Below are positions 32,350 to 45,900 of a DNA stretch of 64,000 bases, piece by piece. The notes beneath the pieces are model-generated. The model ran no database searches, had not been told where the DNA came from, and saw nothing but the letters and a program-made list of their open reading frames with translations. The position numbers and the translations under genes were made by a program. Positions within the stretch are counted from its first letter, which is position 1. Every line of letters starts with the position of its first letter. Origin of the DNA: Blattamonas nauphoetae (lineage: Eukaryota; Preaxostyla; Oxymonadida); the NCBI GenBank assembly GCA_033064195.1, contig JARBJD010000140.1, forward strand, positions 62,001 through 126,000. The letters are read 5' to 3'.

Positions 32350-33873
32350 CTATCCGCTGTATTTTGTGTAATACAACTGTAATGTCTTCGACTTTACTCC
32401 GTTTGCATCCAGAATCGCATTGACAAGCTGAAATCAAAACAATATTCAAGGAGGAGAATGAAAACGATCAAAACCACACTTTCTGTTCATCCAAATGCAG
32501 GTCTTGGAGGTCAATGAAGGTCTGTGTGCACTCATCAACTGCACTTTTGTCAGTCAAGCGCTGGGAGAAGATGGTTCGGTAGATCGAGTGGAGAGTCTGG
32601 AACTGTTCCTGTGTGGGTTGATCAGGCGGAGCAGAGAACACAAAACTATTCCTGGAAGGGCTGGAGACACTGGTAGAGTGGGACCTTGGGAGTGAAGGAG
32701 GAGGGAGTGTGCGAGAGGTTTGGGAGGTGTCTGGTGTTGACGTGGAGAGAGGGGGAGGTTTGAACACAGGACTCCTCTTCGCAGCTTGCACTGGAACTGA
32801 CGAACCAGCCTTTGGAGGAGGATGGAAGGAGCGTGCGGCTGATGGGTTGGTAGGTTGTGGGCTGGTGTGGTTGAGGGAAGGGAGTTCTGATATGTTGAGT
32901 GTGCTTTGCGCGGGGGGAGGGGTGGAGAGTGTGAACAAGTTCGGCGCCGATTGAGACGACGAAGACACAGGAGTGGATATATTTTGGGATGGCGGGGGAG
33001 AAATAACGGTTTGAGGAGGGGCAGCTGGCGGCGGAGTGAACGATGTCAGCGACAGGTTGTTCTGTCGAGGCGGGACTCCGAATGTGGTTGTAGGCCCAGA
33101 AATTGAGCTTGAATCTCGAGAAGAAGTCTCATTAAGCGTAGGAGGTGACGAAATGGTGACAGGAGCAGCGGGAAACGTGAGGAATGTTGATACTGAGGCT
33201 GGAGTTGTTGTGTTTGTTGAATATGAGTTTCCAGGTGATATCTGATTGGAAGAAATTGATGAAACTGATGTCTGAAGTGGTTTTCGTTTGTTTCCTCGAT
33301 CAACAAATCGTTGTTCGAGGACAGAGTAGAAAGAGCTGTTTTCAGCTTCAGAGAGCGCAATTTTGAGCTGTGTAAAGGCATCAGATACCGCCTGTGGATT
33401 TGTATGAAGAACACGAGGAGTTGGAAGAGTAGTCACATATATGTCCGTCGGGACAGAGCACAGTGTGTTGATATTGTTACTTTTAGTGTGCGTGACAAGT
33501 GGTGCCTGTGTAGGGACTGGTGCCGGGCGAGTCGGTCGAACTGGAGTAGTATAGTTATGTTTAGTGTAAGTTGGAATGTCTTGTTCCTGTGTTGTGCCAT
33601 CAAGAGAAGATTTGATGAGTGCCACTGAAAATCTCTCGAAATAAGAACTGATCAGACTGTTTTTCTCTGTTATATCATTGAAGATAATGGTAAACAAGGT
33701 ATCGGTGTTGTGTAAGTAGAGAGTGTTTTGTCTTAGTGTGTAGGATTGATAATAGATACATTTCAGTAATTTTGTTGGTGCGGCTTGTGAGAATATCAAA
33801 AGTCGTTTCTCTTGTTCATTTTTATCAAATGTGAGCAGGATTCCATGACTTTGAAGAGTAAATGGTCCTTATT
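32350..33873 (-). CDS. Unknown protein: folded N-terminal ~100 residues, Pro/Ser/Thr-rich middle, helical C-terminus
   Basis: Last exon: the 52-bp intron 32428-32479 replaces the apparent end (KVWF stop) by LVNAILDANGVKSKTLQLYY and a TAG at 32350-32352. Upstream the frame stays open past the ATG-like codon at 33799 (GPFTLQSHGILLTFDKNEQE) to an AAG acceptor near 33871, so at least one 5' exon is missing from this entry. The N-terminal part alternates strands and helices (KCIYYQSYTLRQNTLYLHNT, LFTIIFNDITE) like a longin/roadblock-type fold, but this is only an impression. Residues ~180-370 are low complexity (PPP, SSS, TTT). The C-terminal helix pair may mediate binding. Confidence 0.55.
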
Positions 33874-34153
33874 GAAGAGATGAGAATGAACGGTGAAAGA
33901 ACGAACGAGAAAAAAGTTTTGGCTTTGTGTATGTTTCTGAAACTGATGCGATTGCTTGAATTTGTGGTAATTCTGAGGATGACATCTCACGAGAAGAGAC
34001 CAAATCAAGATCGTCCCACACAAAAAGAAAAACCACACTCTCCAGTTGGAAGATGAACTCCTGTTCAAAAATGCTGTCTTATCTTCGAATATCAGAGTTA
34101 TCAATGCAATTGTCTTTTCAACAAAATTGAGAAAGTCACGTGGTACAGAAATG

Positions 34154-35242
34154 TCAAACGAACGCATAGAACGCACAGAAGCAAATAAAGAATATCTCCC
34201 AGCGAGACCTCACATTGTGAGAACTGCTCGCTGCCGTTTCAAATGAAACCAACACTCTACCTCCGCCCAAAGCTTCTCGAAGTTTCGAAGAATTTGTGAT
34301 CGATCCCAGACGCGTGTAACTGTGTGATGTTGGAAACGACTTGTAGAATAGAACTACAGTTCTTGAGCCATACAACATCAGATCGCCGTTTTGTATGGTT
34401 CTGGGGTTTGTTGCATTTGTTGGAATCGACTCTGAAAGGTCAGCATATTTTTCATTTCCATTGAGTTCGGACATATCTAATGTCATCGGAAGCATTGCCT
34501 TGAAGGCAGTAGCTGCTTCACTGGTGCCAAAAGTACCCGAAAAAGTCGACGAGTTAACCCTCACTCTCAGGAAGTTTCCGGTCGATGCAGCATTCCATTT
34601 CGCATATAAAATAGTGTTGCTTGTGAGAGTGAAGATACTACCGGTAGAGTAGTTCGTACCAGTCCCATTTTCTGATGTGCACCATCCAACGAATGTGTGA
34701 TTGGTTCTCACGAATCCACTCCCGTTGTGCAACGTAATGTTGCTTCCAAATTCTCCAGCCACTCGCTCTGGTATCGTACCTGTCCCTCCATTGATGTCAT
34801 ATGTCAATATCAGTTGTACAGGGTCGGCTTGGCTTCGAAAGGTGATTGATACAGTTCCTGTGCCAAGTGCTGTTTCCAATGACTCAGGGCTATCAACTGT
34901 TCCAATACCCGTGTATGAATATGAGGTTGGGAATGATTTGTAGAACAGGACAAGCCCATTTGAGCCATAGAGATAGATGTCACCAGAGTTGATTTGCCCT
35001 GGAGAGGCTTCATTCTGTGGAAGACTTTGGGGAAGCCGAATGAATTTCTCGTTGCTGTTCACATCGGTCATTGAAAGAGTGAGAGGGAGTAGATTCTTGA
35101 AAGCTTGCCCAGTTGTGTTGTCGAATAGTGAGAAGGTGTATGTGTGCGAGCCAAAGGTGAGTGAGAACTTTTCTTCCATGTACACATTGCATGATCCTCG
35201 GTGAATCAGTCCTTGGAACTTTAGCATCAGTATCCAGAACAT
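34154..35242 (-). CDS. Bacterial-type surface protein: two cyclophilin-like domains flanking an InlB/Flg_new-type repeat
   Basis: Two copies of a ~115-residue module carry the signature LLPLTLSMTDVNSNEKFIRL and MLPMTLDMSELNGNEKYADL, each followed by SGDIYLYG or NGDLMLYG, VLFYKSFPTS and SYTRLG. This is the pattern of the bacterial cyclophilin-like family (Cyclophil_like2). Between them sits one ~70-residue Listeria-Bacteroides-type repeat: LTYDINGGTGTIPERV ... TFVGWCTSENGTGTNYS ... LYAKWN. The intronless gene ends in a short hydrophobic tail (IFFICFCAFYAFV), perhaps an anchor. The start is ambiguous (35242 chosen; MLKFQG or MEEKF also possible) and no clear signal peptide is seen. Such modules are common in gut bacteria, so lateral acquisition is likely. 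Function unknown; probably surface or secreted. Confidence 0.8.
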   Translation of the reverse strand: MFWILMLKFQGLIHRGSCNVYMEEKFSLTFGSHTYTFSLFDNTTGQAFKNLLPLTLSMTDVNSNEKFIRLPQSLPQNEASPGQINSGDIYLYGSNGLVLFYKSFPTSYSYTGIGTVDSPESLETALGTGTVSITFRSQADPVQLILTYDINGGTGTIPERVAGEFGSNITLHNGSGFVRTNHTFVGWCTSENGTGTNYSTGSIFTLTSNTILYAKWNAASTGNFLRVRVNSSTFSGTFGTSEAATAFKAMLPMTLDMSELNGNEKYADLSESIPTNATNPRTIQNGDLMLYGSRTVVLFYKSFPTSHSYTRLGSITNSSKLREALGGGRVLVSFETAASSSHNVRSRWEIFFICFCAFYAFV

Positions 35243-35309
35243 GCAAAAGTCTTCAAAAAATTGGATCTGAACCAAATCACTTTCGATTGAAGCATTTGGA
35301 CCGCCACCA

Positions 35310-36617
35310 ATGATTCAATCAAATTCAGATAGTGAAAAACGTGACACAGTTTCGTCTTCTGTTACTCTATCTCCCTCTAAACAACATGATCCTTTCAACT
35401 CCTCCACAGAGCAATCCACTCATCTGACAGTGCCACTCGTCCCCGATACCACCACATCACACCTTCCTACTCCACAAAATCACGTTTCTATCCCCTTTCC
35501 CACATTGGTCTTCCCGTGCACACTTTCACTTGAAGCAGAAATCGACCACTACATCCAACACCACGATTTTTTCGTCACTAAAGCAGACTTTGACAGATTT
35601 GAGCTTATCCGGATGACTCTTAGTGCGATTATTAAAGAATGTCTTCCTAATGCTTTGGATGTTGAACTTTTTGGATCCGCACGCTCCACAATCATCCTTC
35701 CTCATTCAGACGTTGATTTCTTCGTGAAATTGGATGATTCTCCCGCTAATCAACTAGAAATGCTGAAGATTGCGAAGGATGCTCTCAAAAGCAACCCTCT
35801 TTTTTCTGTTGTGTCCGCAAATTGTGGAAAACGCGTCACACTGATCAAAGGAACAACTACAGTGGGTGTGCCTCTTCAAATTGATCCAGACAGCACTCCG
35901 TCCGATCATGAAATCAGTTTTGACCTGGTTTTTGGGCACCAACTCGGAGCATTCAATGGAGATCTTATCAGTACGTATTGTGAGTGTGACGAACGAGTGA
36001 GGCCCTTTCTTCTTCTGGTCAAGTATTTTGCAAAAGTTTACAAGATCAATGATGCAAATAAGGCTAAATTGAGCAGTTATGGATGGAATATCCTCTGCTT
36101 ATGCTACCTCCAACTCGTCTCACCACCAATCATTCCGAATTTACAGTCGGAAACATACATCGCGGCGTCAGATCCATCTCTCGTCGTCAATAAGACATTT
36201 GAGGATGGATATGTTCACTTTAGTTGTGATTGTGGTCCGTGGACGTCACGCCAATCGGGCCTTCTTCCAAACCCATCTGATATTGAACAACAATCCTCCC
36301 CTCGCCCTCTCAACACTCAATCGATTGGCTCTCTCTTTGTTGGACTGATGGATTTTGTGAAAAATCACTTTTCTCCTGCTGTTTCTCTAAGCCTCAGCCA
36401 CGGCACGTTGCTCTCCACAGACTCGGTCAAGCATCTTTTGAAACCTGTCTCGAAACTTCCTCCATTCATCATTCTCGATCCGTTTGAGTTTTTACGGAAC
36501 GTGGCCGCATCGGTTAAGAGTCCAGGAACGTTGACAGAAGCATGTGGTGCAGTTTTGAAGGAGATGGGAAAGAAAGAACCATCATTTGAGAGGATTTTGT
36601 CGCCCAAGAAGTCATGA
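35310..36617 (+). CDS. Non-canonical poly(A)/poly(U) polymerase, Cid1/TUT-type nucleotidyltransferase
   Basis: 435 residues, one exon. Catalytic signature ELFGSARSTIILPHSDVDFF: the Gly-Ser, then two Asp of a DNA-polymerase-beta-like centre. The third Asp is in HEISFDLVFGHQLG. The helical domain continues with VRPFLLLVKYFAKVYKIND and SSYGWNILCLCYLQL, which is the nucleotide-recognition/PAP-associated region (LSSYGW...L.Q). SIGSLFVGLMDF continues that domain. The N-terminal 70 residues are Ser/Thr-rich and probably disordered. Family members add U or A tails to RNAs in nucleus or cytoplasm for turnover or activation. All metal ligands look present, so it should be active. RNA target unknown. 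Confidence 0.88.
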   Translation: MIQSNSDSEKRDTVSSSVTLSPSKQHDPFNSSTEQSTHLTVPLVPDTTTSHLPTPQNHVSIPFPTLVFPCTLSLEAEIDHYIQHHDFFVTKADFDRFELIRMTLSAIIKECLPNALDVELFGSARSTIILPHSDVDFFVKLDDSPANQLEMLKIAKDALKSNPLFSVVSANCGKRVTLIKGTTTVGVPLQIDPDSTPSDHEISFDLVFGHQLGAFNGDLISTYCECDERVRPFLLLVKYFAKVYKINDANKAKLSSYGWNILCLCYLQLVSPPIIPNLQSETYIAASDPSLVVNKTFEDGYVHFSCDCGPWTSRQSGLLPNPSDIEQQSSPRPLNTQSIGSLFVGLMDFVKNHFSPAVSLSLSHGTLLSTDSVKHLLKPVSKLPPFIILDPFEFLRNVAASVKSPGTLTEACGAVLKEMGKKEPSFERILSPKKS

Positions 36618-36904
36618 TACCTTTTCGTTTTATTTAAACGTCCTTTTTATAAAATGAACGATTATTAACTTGGATTCAACTCTGTGTCACGATCTGGGCC
36701 ATAACAAAAATGTTGTTTACGAAGGCCCAATAATTGTTCAGTTCAGTCCAGTAGATCCTGTTCTGAATTGATTCGTTTTTCTCCATTGTATTTTTTCATA
36801 TGGATGTGACCTTCTCAATAGAGATGTCTGAAAAAGAGATTCAATGATCCGATCCTTTATTCAATTCTTCTCATTTCTGTTCGCGCATGATTTGAAGTGT
36901 TTCG
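36618..36904. promoter_or_regulatory. Upstream region of the giant surface-protein gene
   Basis: 287 bp between the TUT stop and the giant gene's start. It must hold the 3' end of one transcript and the promoter of the other. No recognised element beyond AT-rich runs. Confidence 0.3.
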
Positions 36905-39900
36905 ATGATCAAAACAGTCATTTTTGCCAGCTATCTGGTTCTCTGCGCATTCAATACTCCACAAACCCTCCCCGATTTATCTTCCGTTCTAACTAGTTTT
37001 ACCAATTCTCCACATCTGGACAGTGGAGATAGGAATTATCATGTTCTTCTTTCTGGAACATACACTTCTTTTGAAACTCATATTTCACATGAATCCGTCA
37101 CAATCATTGGAAATCAGGACACTGCCATCATCCCGAAACCTCAATCAACATATTCTTCACTAAAGAGAAGATTTTTCTCAAAGAATGAGCACAACACACC
37201 TAACAAGATGGCATCATTGCTCAAACTTACAAATTCCACAATATCTCTCAATTCGCTCACTCTGAGCTCTGTTCCTGATGCACAACAAACAACTCGCCAT
37301 ACAATAGAGTATTCACTTGGAACTCTTGTTCAATCGCATTTACACATTTCATCTGCGCAGCTTGTTCCAAGTTTTACGGTTTCACCCTTTCTTCTGACGA
37401 GTGGTTCGTCTGTCACCGCAACTCGAATCACAATCCACAACGAAAGGAAGACCTTGCCGTCACTGATCTCCAGTGCATCGTCTGTGTCCGATCCTCTATT
37501 TAGCGTTGATTCTACCCTCCCATCTGTCTCGCTTACCCTCCTCTCGGCAGAGATTTCCAATCACCTTTTTCCTTCCCAACAAGGGTCACTTCTATCTTCA
37601 TTTTCAACCCCAGCTAACAGTGACTCTCAAAAGATATCTGTTCAAAGCACAGTTATATCATCTACAATTTCCAACATCACTCAACCTTCTATTCTCAAAT
37701 CTCCAAACTCGAAACAGAGTTTCACATCACCACAGCGGACAATTGTGAAAGACACCGCACTACTTCACGTTGATAACGCGTTAACCGGTGTATTGACATC
37801 GTTTACCAACTTACACTCAAGTTCGCTCATCAAAAACTCAACATTCAAATCCATCCATTCATCCTCCCCAAAACTTCATCAAATCCCAACCAGCAATGAC
37901 CAGCGGGTTTATGCTGAAGACGTCATTCTTTCAGGATCCTCGTTTGCAGATTGCACTTGCGACGAAGATGGAGGAGCCCTTTTCATCACAAACGTGGAAG
38001 AAGTCTTCATTTTCGACACCACTTTCACGAACTGCCGATCTGATGGCTTCGGTGGTTGTATTTTCATGGAGAACGTGACAACAACCAACATCTTTGAAAC
38101 AACCTTCACAAAGTCCACAGCTGCCAAAGGACACGGTTGTTTGTCGGCGTCTGGTGTCACTTCATTCTCGATGAGCTCCTCCTCTGTGACCGAATCAACG
38201 TCGCCAGAACAAGTCGGAGCGATCTCCATCCAAAACACGAAACTTGGCGGGAAAGTCGAGATCGAAGGATGTACTTTCACCGAAACCTCATCGTCTGGAG
38301 CTCAAATTGGGTGTCTCTCACTCGGATACATCTCTGACGTGAAAATAACTTCTTCTACTTTCAGTGACTCAACTTCGAACGCATATGCTGCTTGTCTATT
38401 TATCGAAGAAAGTACAAAAGTTGTTTTGAATCACACAACCATCGAACGTGCAGCGTGCACACTTGGACGAGGCGCCGCAGGATATTTCCGAAACATCCAA
38501 ACACTGTCTGTTGACGACTGCACCGTGTCAGACTGTGCAACAGTCGGAGACGCTGCTGGGTTCTACGCAGCTTCTGTGCCAACTCTCACAATCAAGAACT
38601 CGACATTTCTGAAGAATGTCGCAACGCGAGGATCTGGAGGAGGCTGCTCATTCTCAACGTGCGGGAATGTTCTCATTGAAGCAACGAAGTTTGAGTCGTG
38701 CTCGACCAATGCGGATATCATCACCGACCAAGAGATGAGCGGAGGAGCAGTGGCCGCCACTCTGTGCTCAAATGTGCTCTTCACCAACACCAATTTCACA
38801 AAGTGTTCATCGGTCCACTCCAGCGGTGCAGTTGCGATCACAAACGGAAGCTATGCCTCAGAATTCACAGGATGTCTCTTCGATGAGTGCTCGTCCACGC
38901 AGGGCGGGTGTATCAAGGTCGACTACCCTTCCATTGTCATTATCAGCGACACAACATTCTCAAACAGTCGGGCAACGAAGGAAGGAGGTGCGATCTGCGT
39001 TGTGCCGCTGTATTCGCTGGATCTCTCAATCGAAAACTGTCACTTCGTTGGATGTACAGCAGGTGGGATTGGTGGAGGACTGTCCTTCCAACACGGTCGA
39101 GGGAATAATGTGAATTTCTCCATGCGAACAAGTTCATTCGATAATTGCTCATCATCGGACACTCTCCAAGGTGGTGGAGGATTCGCCATTTCTCTCACCA
39201 AGCCACTGATCGGAGCGATGGATAATGTTCTCGATCAACTGAACTATTCATTTCATTCGCTCTCATTTGGGCAGACAACACCAAACACAGGCCTCTCTCC
39301 TGACAGCCTTGTTTCAATCTTCGATGCCCAAGTGTGGATCCAGCCAGAAAGGTGGACTGGTTCCTATCCATCGCTCGCTGAGTTGGACGGAGACATCGAA
39401 CAAGTCTCTGCCAAGATGCAAGTCTCTCTGACTGACTCACCTTCAAATCCACTCCATCCCCTCCTCACGTATTTCTACCCTCCCAACGACTTCCTTGTTG
39501 TCGACCCGTCGGGCTATTCATCTCTTCGATGCGGATCACAACTCTTCCCGTGTGTGTCCATCCAATATTCAATCGAGAGTGCCGTCCCTGTTTCTGGTTT
39601 TGAGACGATCCGCCTTGCTCATTCAGAGAATGTCCATCCCATCGCGCCATCATTTGCTATTACTTCATCGATTGACATTTCTCCACTGACTGAACCTCAG
39701 GAGCAGGTGGAAGTGATCACATCGCAAAGCATCACAATCGACACAACAGGTTTTCTTACCCTTCAAAACATCCGCCTCACTCATAAATCAAACAATCGTG
39801 CCAGAACATTGTTTATTGTCTCTGGTCAGTTGAAGCTTAACCTTTGCACAGTCACTTACAGTTCGACTGGAGGTGCCCTCACCTCTCTCATCTCACTCAA

Positions 39901-42900
39901 ATCTGGCGGGACTGTTGAACTCGTAGACAGCTCCTTCACTGGAATAGTATCAACTCAGGGAGGATCTGTCTTGAGCGGAAATGCAACGATCCCGAACAGT
40001 GTGAAGGTTCTCCAGTCATCGTTTTCGAGTTGCAGTTCGTCTGGAGATGGTGGGGTCTTCTCGTTGACTGTCACTGGAGAAGGCTCAATCGAAATTGGTT
40101 CCGGAACCACTTTCGAAGGATGCACCAGCAGCAAGAATGGAAACATTTTGCATGTGAATCCTCTTTCACTGTCCAAAACTTGGATTGACAGCTCTCTCAC
40201 ACTGGATTGGGGGAAGGAGAATGCAGACGAGGCAGATTTCGTTGGAAAGGAGGGGACTATCACAAAACTTGTTCCCCTCTGCCTGTACTATCGCTCGATT
40301 GGAGATATTGTTCATGTTGATGCATCATCCAAAGACGCATCCGTCTGTGGTTTCGACACTTATCCATGTGAAACACTCACAAAAGCCAACAGTCGACGAA
40401 ACGAAGGAACAGAAACAATTGTTGTGTGTCAAGCAGGGAAATTCGAGAGTGAACTCCAATTGCCAGGCACGACAACTATCAAATCAAATAGCTCATCAAA
40501 AAGCACACTCACGTGCTCAAGCTCGGCAAAGATCGTGCACACTGGAACAGGAATCACTCTCACACTCGACACTCTCTCGTTTGCTGTCACAGGGTCAAAT
40601 GCCATTGTTTCTCTCACAAATTCAGTCCTCAATGTAGTTCGTTGTTCATTTTCACAACCATCAATCAACACAGATTCGATTGAGGATGTTTGTTCATGGT
40701 CAAAGGGAACAGTCGTTCTCAGTGGTTGTACCACGACAGTTGATGATTCTTCTTTCAACAATCTCTCGCTTGGAGCTTTCAGCGTAGAAGGGGGAAGTCT
40801 GACTCTCACTTCTGTTGTTTTCAAAGACAATGTTGTCGGCACAAACACCCATGGAACTGCTGAACGAAATCTGGTCTGTTCTGGGTCAGGAACATTGAAC
40901 ATCATCAGCATGGAAACTGGAGAGAGTGGAAATTGGATTGATGAAGGTGACTGCACACTCACAGCACCTGATGAGATCCGAGATGCTCCTCTCTTCAAAC
41001 CGATCCTCACGTCTCTCACAGCTGTGACAAATGAAGACAAAATTGTTGAAGTTACACTCACGGGTTCACATTTACTCTTCTGTGACTTGACGTTGGAAGT
41101 GTTTGAAAATGGAAATGAAGGATCAGTCATCCGTATTCCTCTAAGTGTGGCCAACTTAAAGGGTGACAGTGTAGAGGTGACATTCGAACATGCACTGCTT
41201 GATGTGTTGAACGAAAAAGTGGATTGGTTCATGCGATTGAGAGTGGGAAAGGCAAAAAGCGAAGGAATATTGGTGAAAGAGAATAGCGAGGAGGAAATTC
41301 CAGCTAAGGAAACAGATCCAACAGATCCAACGGATCCCACCGACCCAACAGATCCAACAGATCCAACGGATCCCACCGACCCAACAGATCCAACAGATCC
41401 AACGGATCCCACCGACCCAACAGATCCAACAGATCCAACGGATCCCACCGACCCAACAGATCCAACAGATCCAACGGATCCCACCGACCCAACAGATCCA
41501 GCAGATCCAGCGGATCCCACCGACCCAACAGATCCAGCAGATCCAGCGGATCCCACCGACCCAACAGATCCAGCAGATCCAGCGGATCCCACCGACCCAA
41601 CAGATCCAGCAGATCCAGCGGATCCCACCGACCCAACAGATCCAACAGATCCAACGGATCCCACCGACCCAACAGATCCAACAGATCCAGCGGATCCCAC
41701 CGACCCAACAGATCCAACAGATCCAGCGGATCCCACCGACCCAACAGATCCAACAGATCCAGCGGATCCCACCGACCCAACAGATCCAGCAGATCCAGCG
41801 GATCCCACCGACCCAACAGATCCAGCAGATCCAGCGGATCCCACCGACCCAACAGATCCAGCAGATCCAGCGGATCCCACCGACCCAACAGATCCAGCAG
41901 ATCCAGCGGATCCCACCGACCCAACAGATCCAGCAGATCCAGCGGATCCCACCGACCCAACAGATCCAGCAGATCCAGCGGATCCCACCGACCCAACAGA
42001 TCCAGCAGATCCAGCGGATCCCACCGACCCAACAGATCCAACAGATCCAACGGATCCCACCGACCCAACAGATCCAGCAGATCCAGCGGATCCCACCGAC
42101 CCAACAGATCCAACAGATCCAACGGATCCCACCGACCCAACAGATCCAGCAGATCCAGCGGATCCCACCGACCCAACAGATCCAACAGATCCAACGGATC
42201 CCACCGACCCAACAGATCCAGCAGATCCAGCGGATCCCACCGACCCAACAGATCCAGCAGATCCAGCGGATCCCACCGACCCAACAGATCCAGCAGATCC
42301 AGCGGATCCCACCGACCCAACAGATCCAACAGATCCAGCGGATCCCACCGACCCAACAGATCCAGCAGATCCAGCGGATCCCACCGACCCAACAGATCCA
42401 GCAGATCCAGCGGATCCCACCGACCCAACAGATCCAGCAGATCCAGCGGATCCCACCGACCCAACAGATCCAGCAGATCCAGCGGATCCCACCGACCCAA
42501 CAGATCCAGCAGATCCAGCGGATCCCACCGACCCAACAGATCCAGCAGATCCAGCGGATCCCACCGACCCAACAGATCCAGCAGATCCAGCGGATCCCAC
42601 CGACCCAACAGATCCAGCAGATCCAGCGGATCCCACCGACCCAACAGATCCAGCAGATCCAGCGGATCCCACCGACCCAACAGATCCAGCAGATCCAGCG
42701 GATCCCACCGACCCAACAGATCCAGCAGATCCAGCGGATCCCACCGACCCAACAGATCCAGCAGATCCAGCGGATCCCACCGACCCAACAGATCCAGCAG
42801 ATCCAGCGGATCCCACCGACCCAACAGATCCAGCAGATCCAGCGGATCCCACCGACCCAACAGATCCAGCAGATCCAGCGGATCCCACCGACCCAACAGA

Positions 42901-45900
42901 TCCAGCAGATCCAGCGGATCCCACCGACCCAACAGATCCAGCAGATCCAGCGGATCCCACCGACCCAACAGATCCAGCAGATCCAGCGGATCCCACCGAC
43001 CCAACAGATCCAGCAGATCCAGCGGATCCCACCGACCCAACAGATCCAGCAGATCCAGCGGATCCCACCGACCCAACAGATCCAGCAGATCCAGCGGATC
43101 CCACCGACCCAACAGATCCAGCAGATCCAGCGGATCCCACCGACCCAACAGATCCAGCAGATCCAGCGGATCCCACCGACCCAACAGATCCAGCAGATCC
43201 AGCGGATCCCACCGACCCAACAGATCCAGCAGATCCAGCGGATCCCACCGACCCAACAGATCCAGCAGATCCAGCGGATCCCACCGACCCAACAGATCCA
43301 GCAGATCCAGCGGATCCCACCGACCCAACAGATCCAGCAGATCCAGCGGATCCCACCGACCCAACAGATCCAGCAGATCCAGCGGATCCCACCGACCCAA
43401 CAGATCCAGCAGATCCAGCGGATCCCACCGACCCAACAGATCCAGCAGATCCAGCGGATCCCACCGACCCAACAGATCCAGCAGATCCAGCGGATCCCAC
43501 CGACCCAACAGATCCAGCAGATCCAGCGGATCCCACCGACCCAACAGATCCAGCAGATCCAGCGGATCCCACCGACCCAACAGATCCAGCAGATCCAGCG
43601 GATCCCACCGACCCAACAGATCCAGCAGATCCAGCGGATCCCACCGACCCAACAGATCCAGCAGATCCAGCGGATCCCACCGACCCAACAGATCCAGCAG
43701 ATCCAGCGGATCCCACCGACCCAACAGATCCAGCAGATCCAGCGGATCCCACCGACCCAACAGATCCAGCAGATCCAGCGGATCCCACCGACCCAACAGA
43801 TCCAGCAGATCCAGCGGATCCCACCGACCCAACAGATCCAGCAGATCCAGCGGATCCCACCGACCCAACAGATCCAGCAGATCCAGCGGATCCCACCGAC
43901 CCAACAGATCCAGCAGATCCAGCGGATCCCACCGACCCAACAGATCCAGCAGATCCAGCGGATCCCACCGACCCAACAGATCCAGCAGATCCAGCGGATC
44001 CCACCGACCCAACAGATCCAGCAGATCCAGCGGATCCCACCGACCCAACAGATCCAGCAGATCCAGCGGATCCCACCGACCCAACAGATCCAGCAGATCC
44101 AGCGGATCCCACCGACCCAACAGATCCAGCAGATCCAGCGGATCCCACCGACCCAACAGATCCAGCAGATCCAGCGGATCCCACCGACCCAACAGATCCA
44201 GCAGATCCAGCGGATCCCACCGACCCAACAGATCCAGCAGATCCAGCGGATCCCACCGACCCAACAGATCCAGCAGATCCAGCGGATCCCACCGACCCAA
44301 CAGATCCAGCAGATCCAGCGGATCCCACCGACCCAACAGATCCAGCAGATCCAGCGGATCCCACCGACCCAACAGATCCAGCAGATCCAGCGGATCCCAC
44401 CGACCCAACAGATCCAGCAGATCCAGCGGATCCCACCGACCCAACAGATCCAGCAGATCCAGCGGATCCCACCGACCCAACAGATCCAGCAGATCCAGCG
44501 GATCCCACCGACCCAACAGATCCAGCAGATCCAGCGGATCCCACCGACCCAACAGATCCAGCAGATCCAGCGGATCCCACCGACCCAACAGATCCAGCAG
44601 ATCCAGCGGATCCCACCGACCCAACAGATCCAGCAGATCCAGCGGATCCCACCGACCCAACAGATCCAGCAGATCCAGCGGATCCCACCGACCCAACAGA
44701 TCCAGCAGATCCAGCGGATCCCACCGACCCAACAGATCCAGCAGATCCAGCGGATCCCACCGACCCAACAGATCCAGCAGATCCAGCGGATCCCACCGAC
44801 CCAACAGATCCAGCAGATCCAGCGGATCCCACCGACCCAACAGATCCAGCAGATCCAGCGGATCCCACCGACCCAACAGATCCAGCAGATCCAGCGGATC
44901 CCACCGACCCAACAGATCCAGCAGATCCAGCGGATCCCACCGACCCAACAGATCCAGCAGATCCAGCGGATCCCACCGACCCAACAGATCCAGCAGATCC
45001 AGCGGATCCCACCGACCCAACAGATCCAGCAGATCCAGCGGATCCCACCGACCCAACAGATCCAGCAGATCCAGCGGATCCCACCGACCCAACAGATCCA
45101 GCAGATCCAGCGGATCCCACCGACCCAACAGATCCAGCAGATCCAGCGGATCCCACCGACCCAACAGATCCAGCAGATCCAGCGGATCCCACCGACCCAA
45201 CAGATCCAGCAGATCCAGCGGATCCCACCGACCCAACAGATCCAGCAGATCCAGCGGATCCCACCGACCCAACAGATCCAGCAGATCCAGCGGATCCCAC
45301 CGACCCAACAGATCCAGCAGATCCAGCGGATCCCACCGACCCAACAGATCCAGCAGATCCAGCGGATCCCACCGACCCAACAGATCCAGCAGATCCAGCG
45401 GATCCCACCGACCCAACAGATCCAGCAGATCCAGCGGATCCCACCGACCCAACAGATCCAGCAGATCCAGCGGATCCCACCGACCCAACAGATCCAGCAG
45501 ATCCAGCGGATCCCACCGACCCAACAGATCCAGCAGATCCAGCGGATCCCACCGACCCAACAGATCCAGCAGATCCAGCGGATCCCACCGACCCAACAGA
45601 TCCAGCAGATCCAGCGGATCCCACCGACCCAACAGATCCAGCAGATCCAGCGGATCCCACCGACCCAACAGATCCAGCAGATCCAGCGGATCCCACCGAC
45701 CCAACAGATCCAGCAGATCCAGCGGATCCCACCGACCCAACAGATCCAGCAGATCCAGCGGATCCCACCGACCCAACAGATCCAGCAGATCCAGCGGATC
45801 CCACCGACCCAACAGATCCAGCAGATCCAGCGGATCCCACCGACCCAACAGATCCAGCAGATCCAGCGGATCCCACCGACCCAACAGATCCAGCAGATCC

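Noticed and set aside
33796-34176. Minus-strand open frame of 126 residues (MRSMRSFDISVPRDF...)
   Set aside because: Overlaps the end of the cyclophilin-like gene and shows no family. It may contain a 5' exon of the Pro/Ser/Thr-rich gene, but no junction could be supported.
34154-35242. Canonical peptidyl-prolyl isomerase cyclophilin
   Set aside because: The signatures (NGNEKY, GD.MLYG, VLFYKSF) belong to the bacterial cyclophilin-like family, not to the active-site FH.R..G..QGGD pattern of true cyclophilins.
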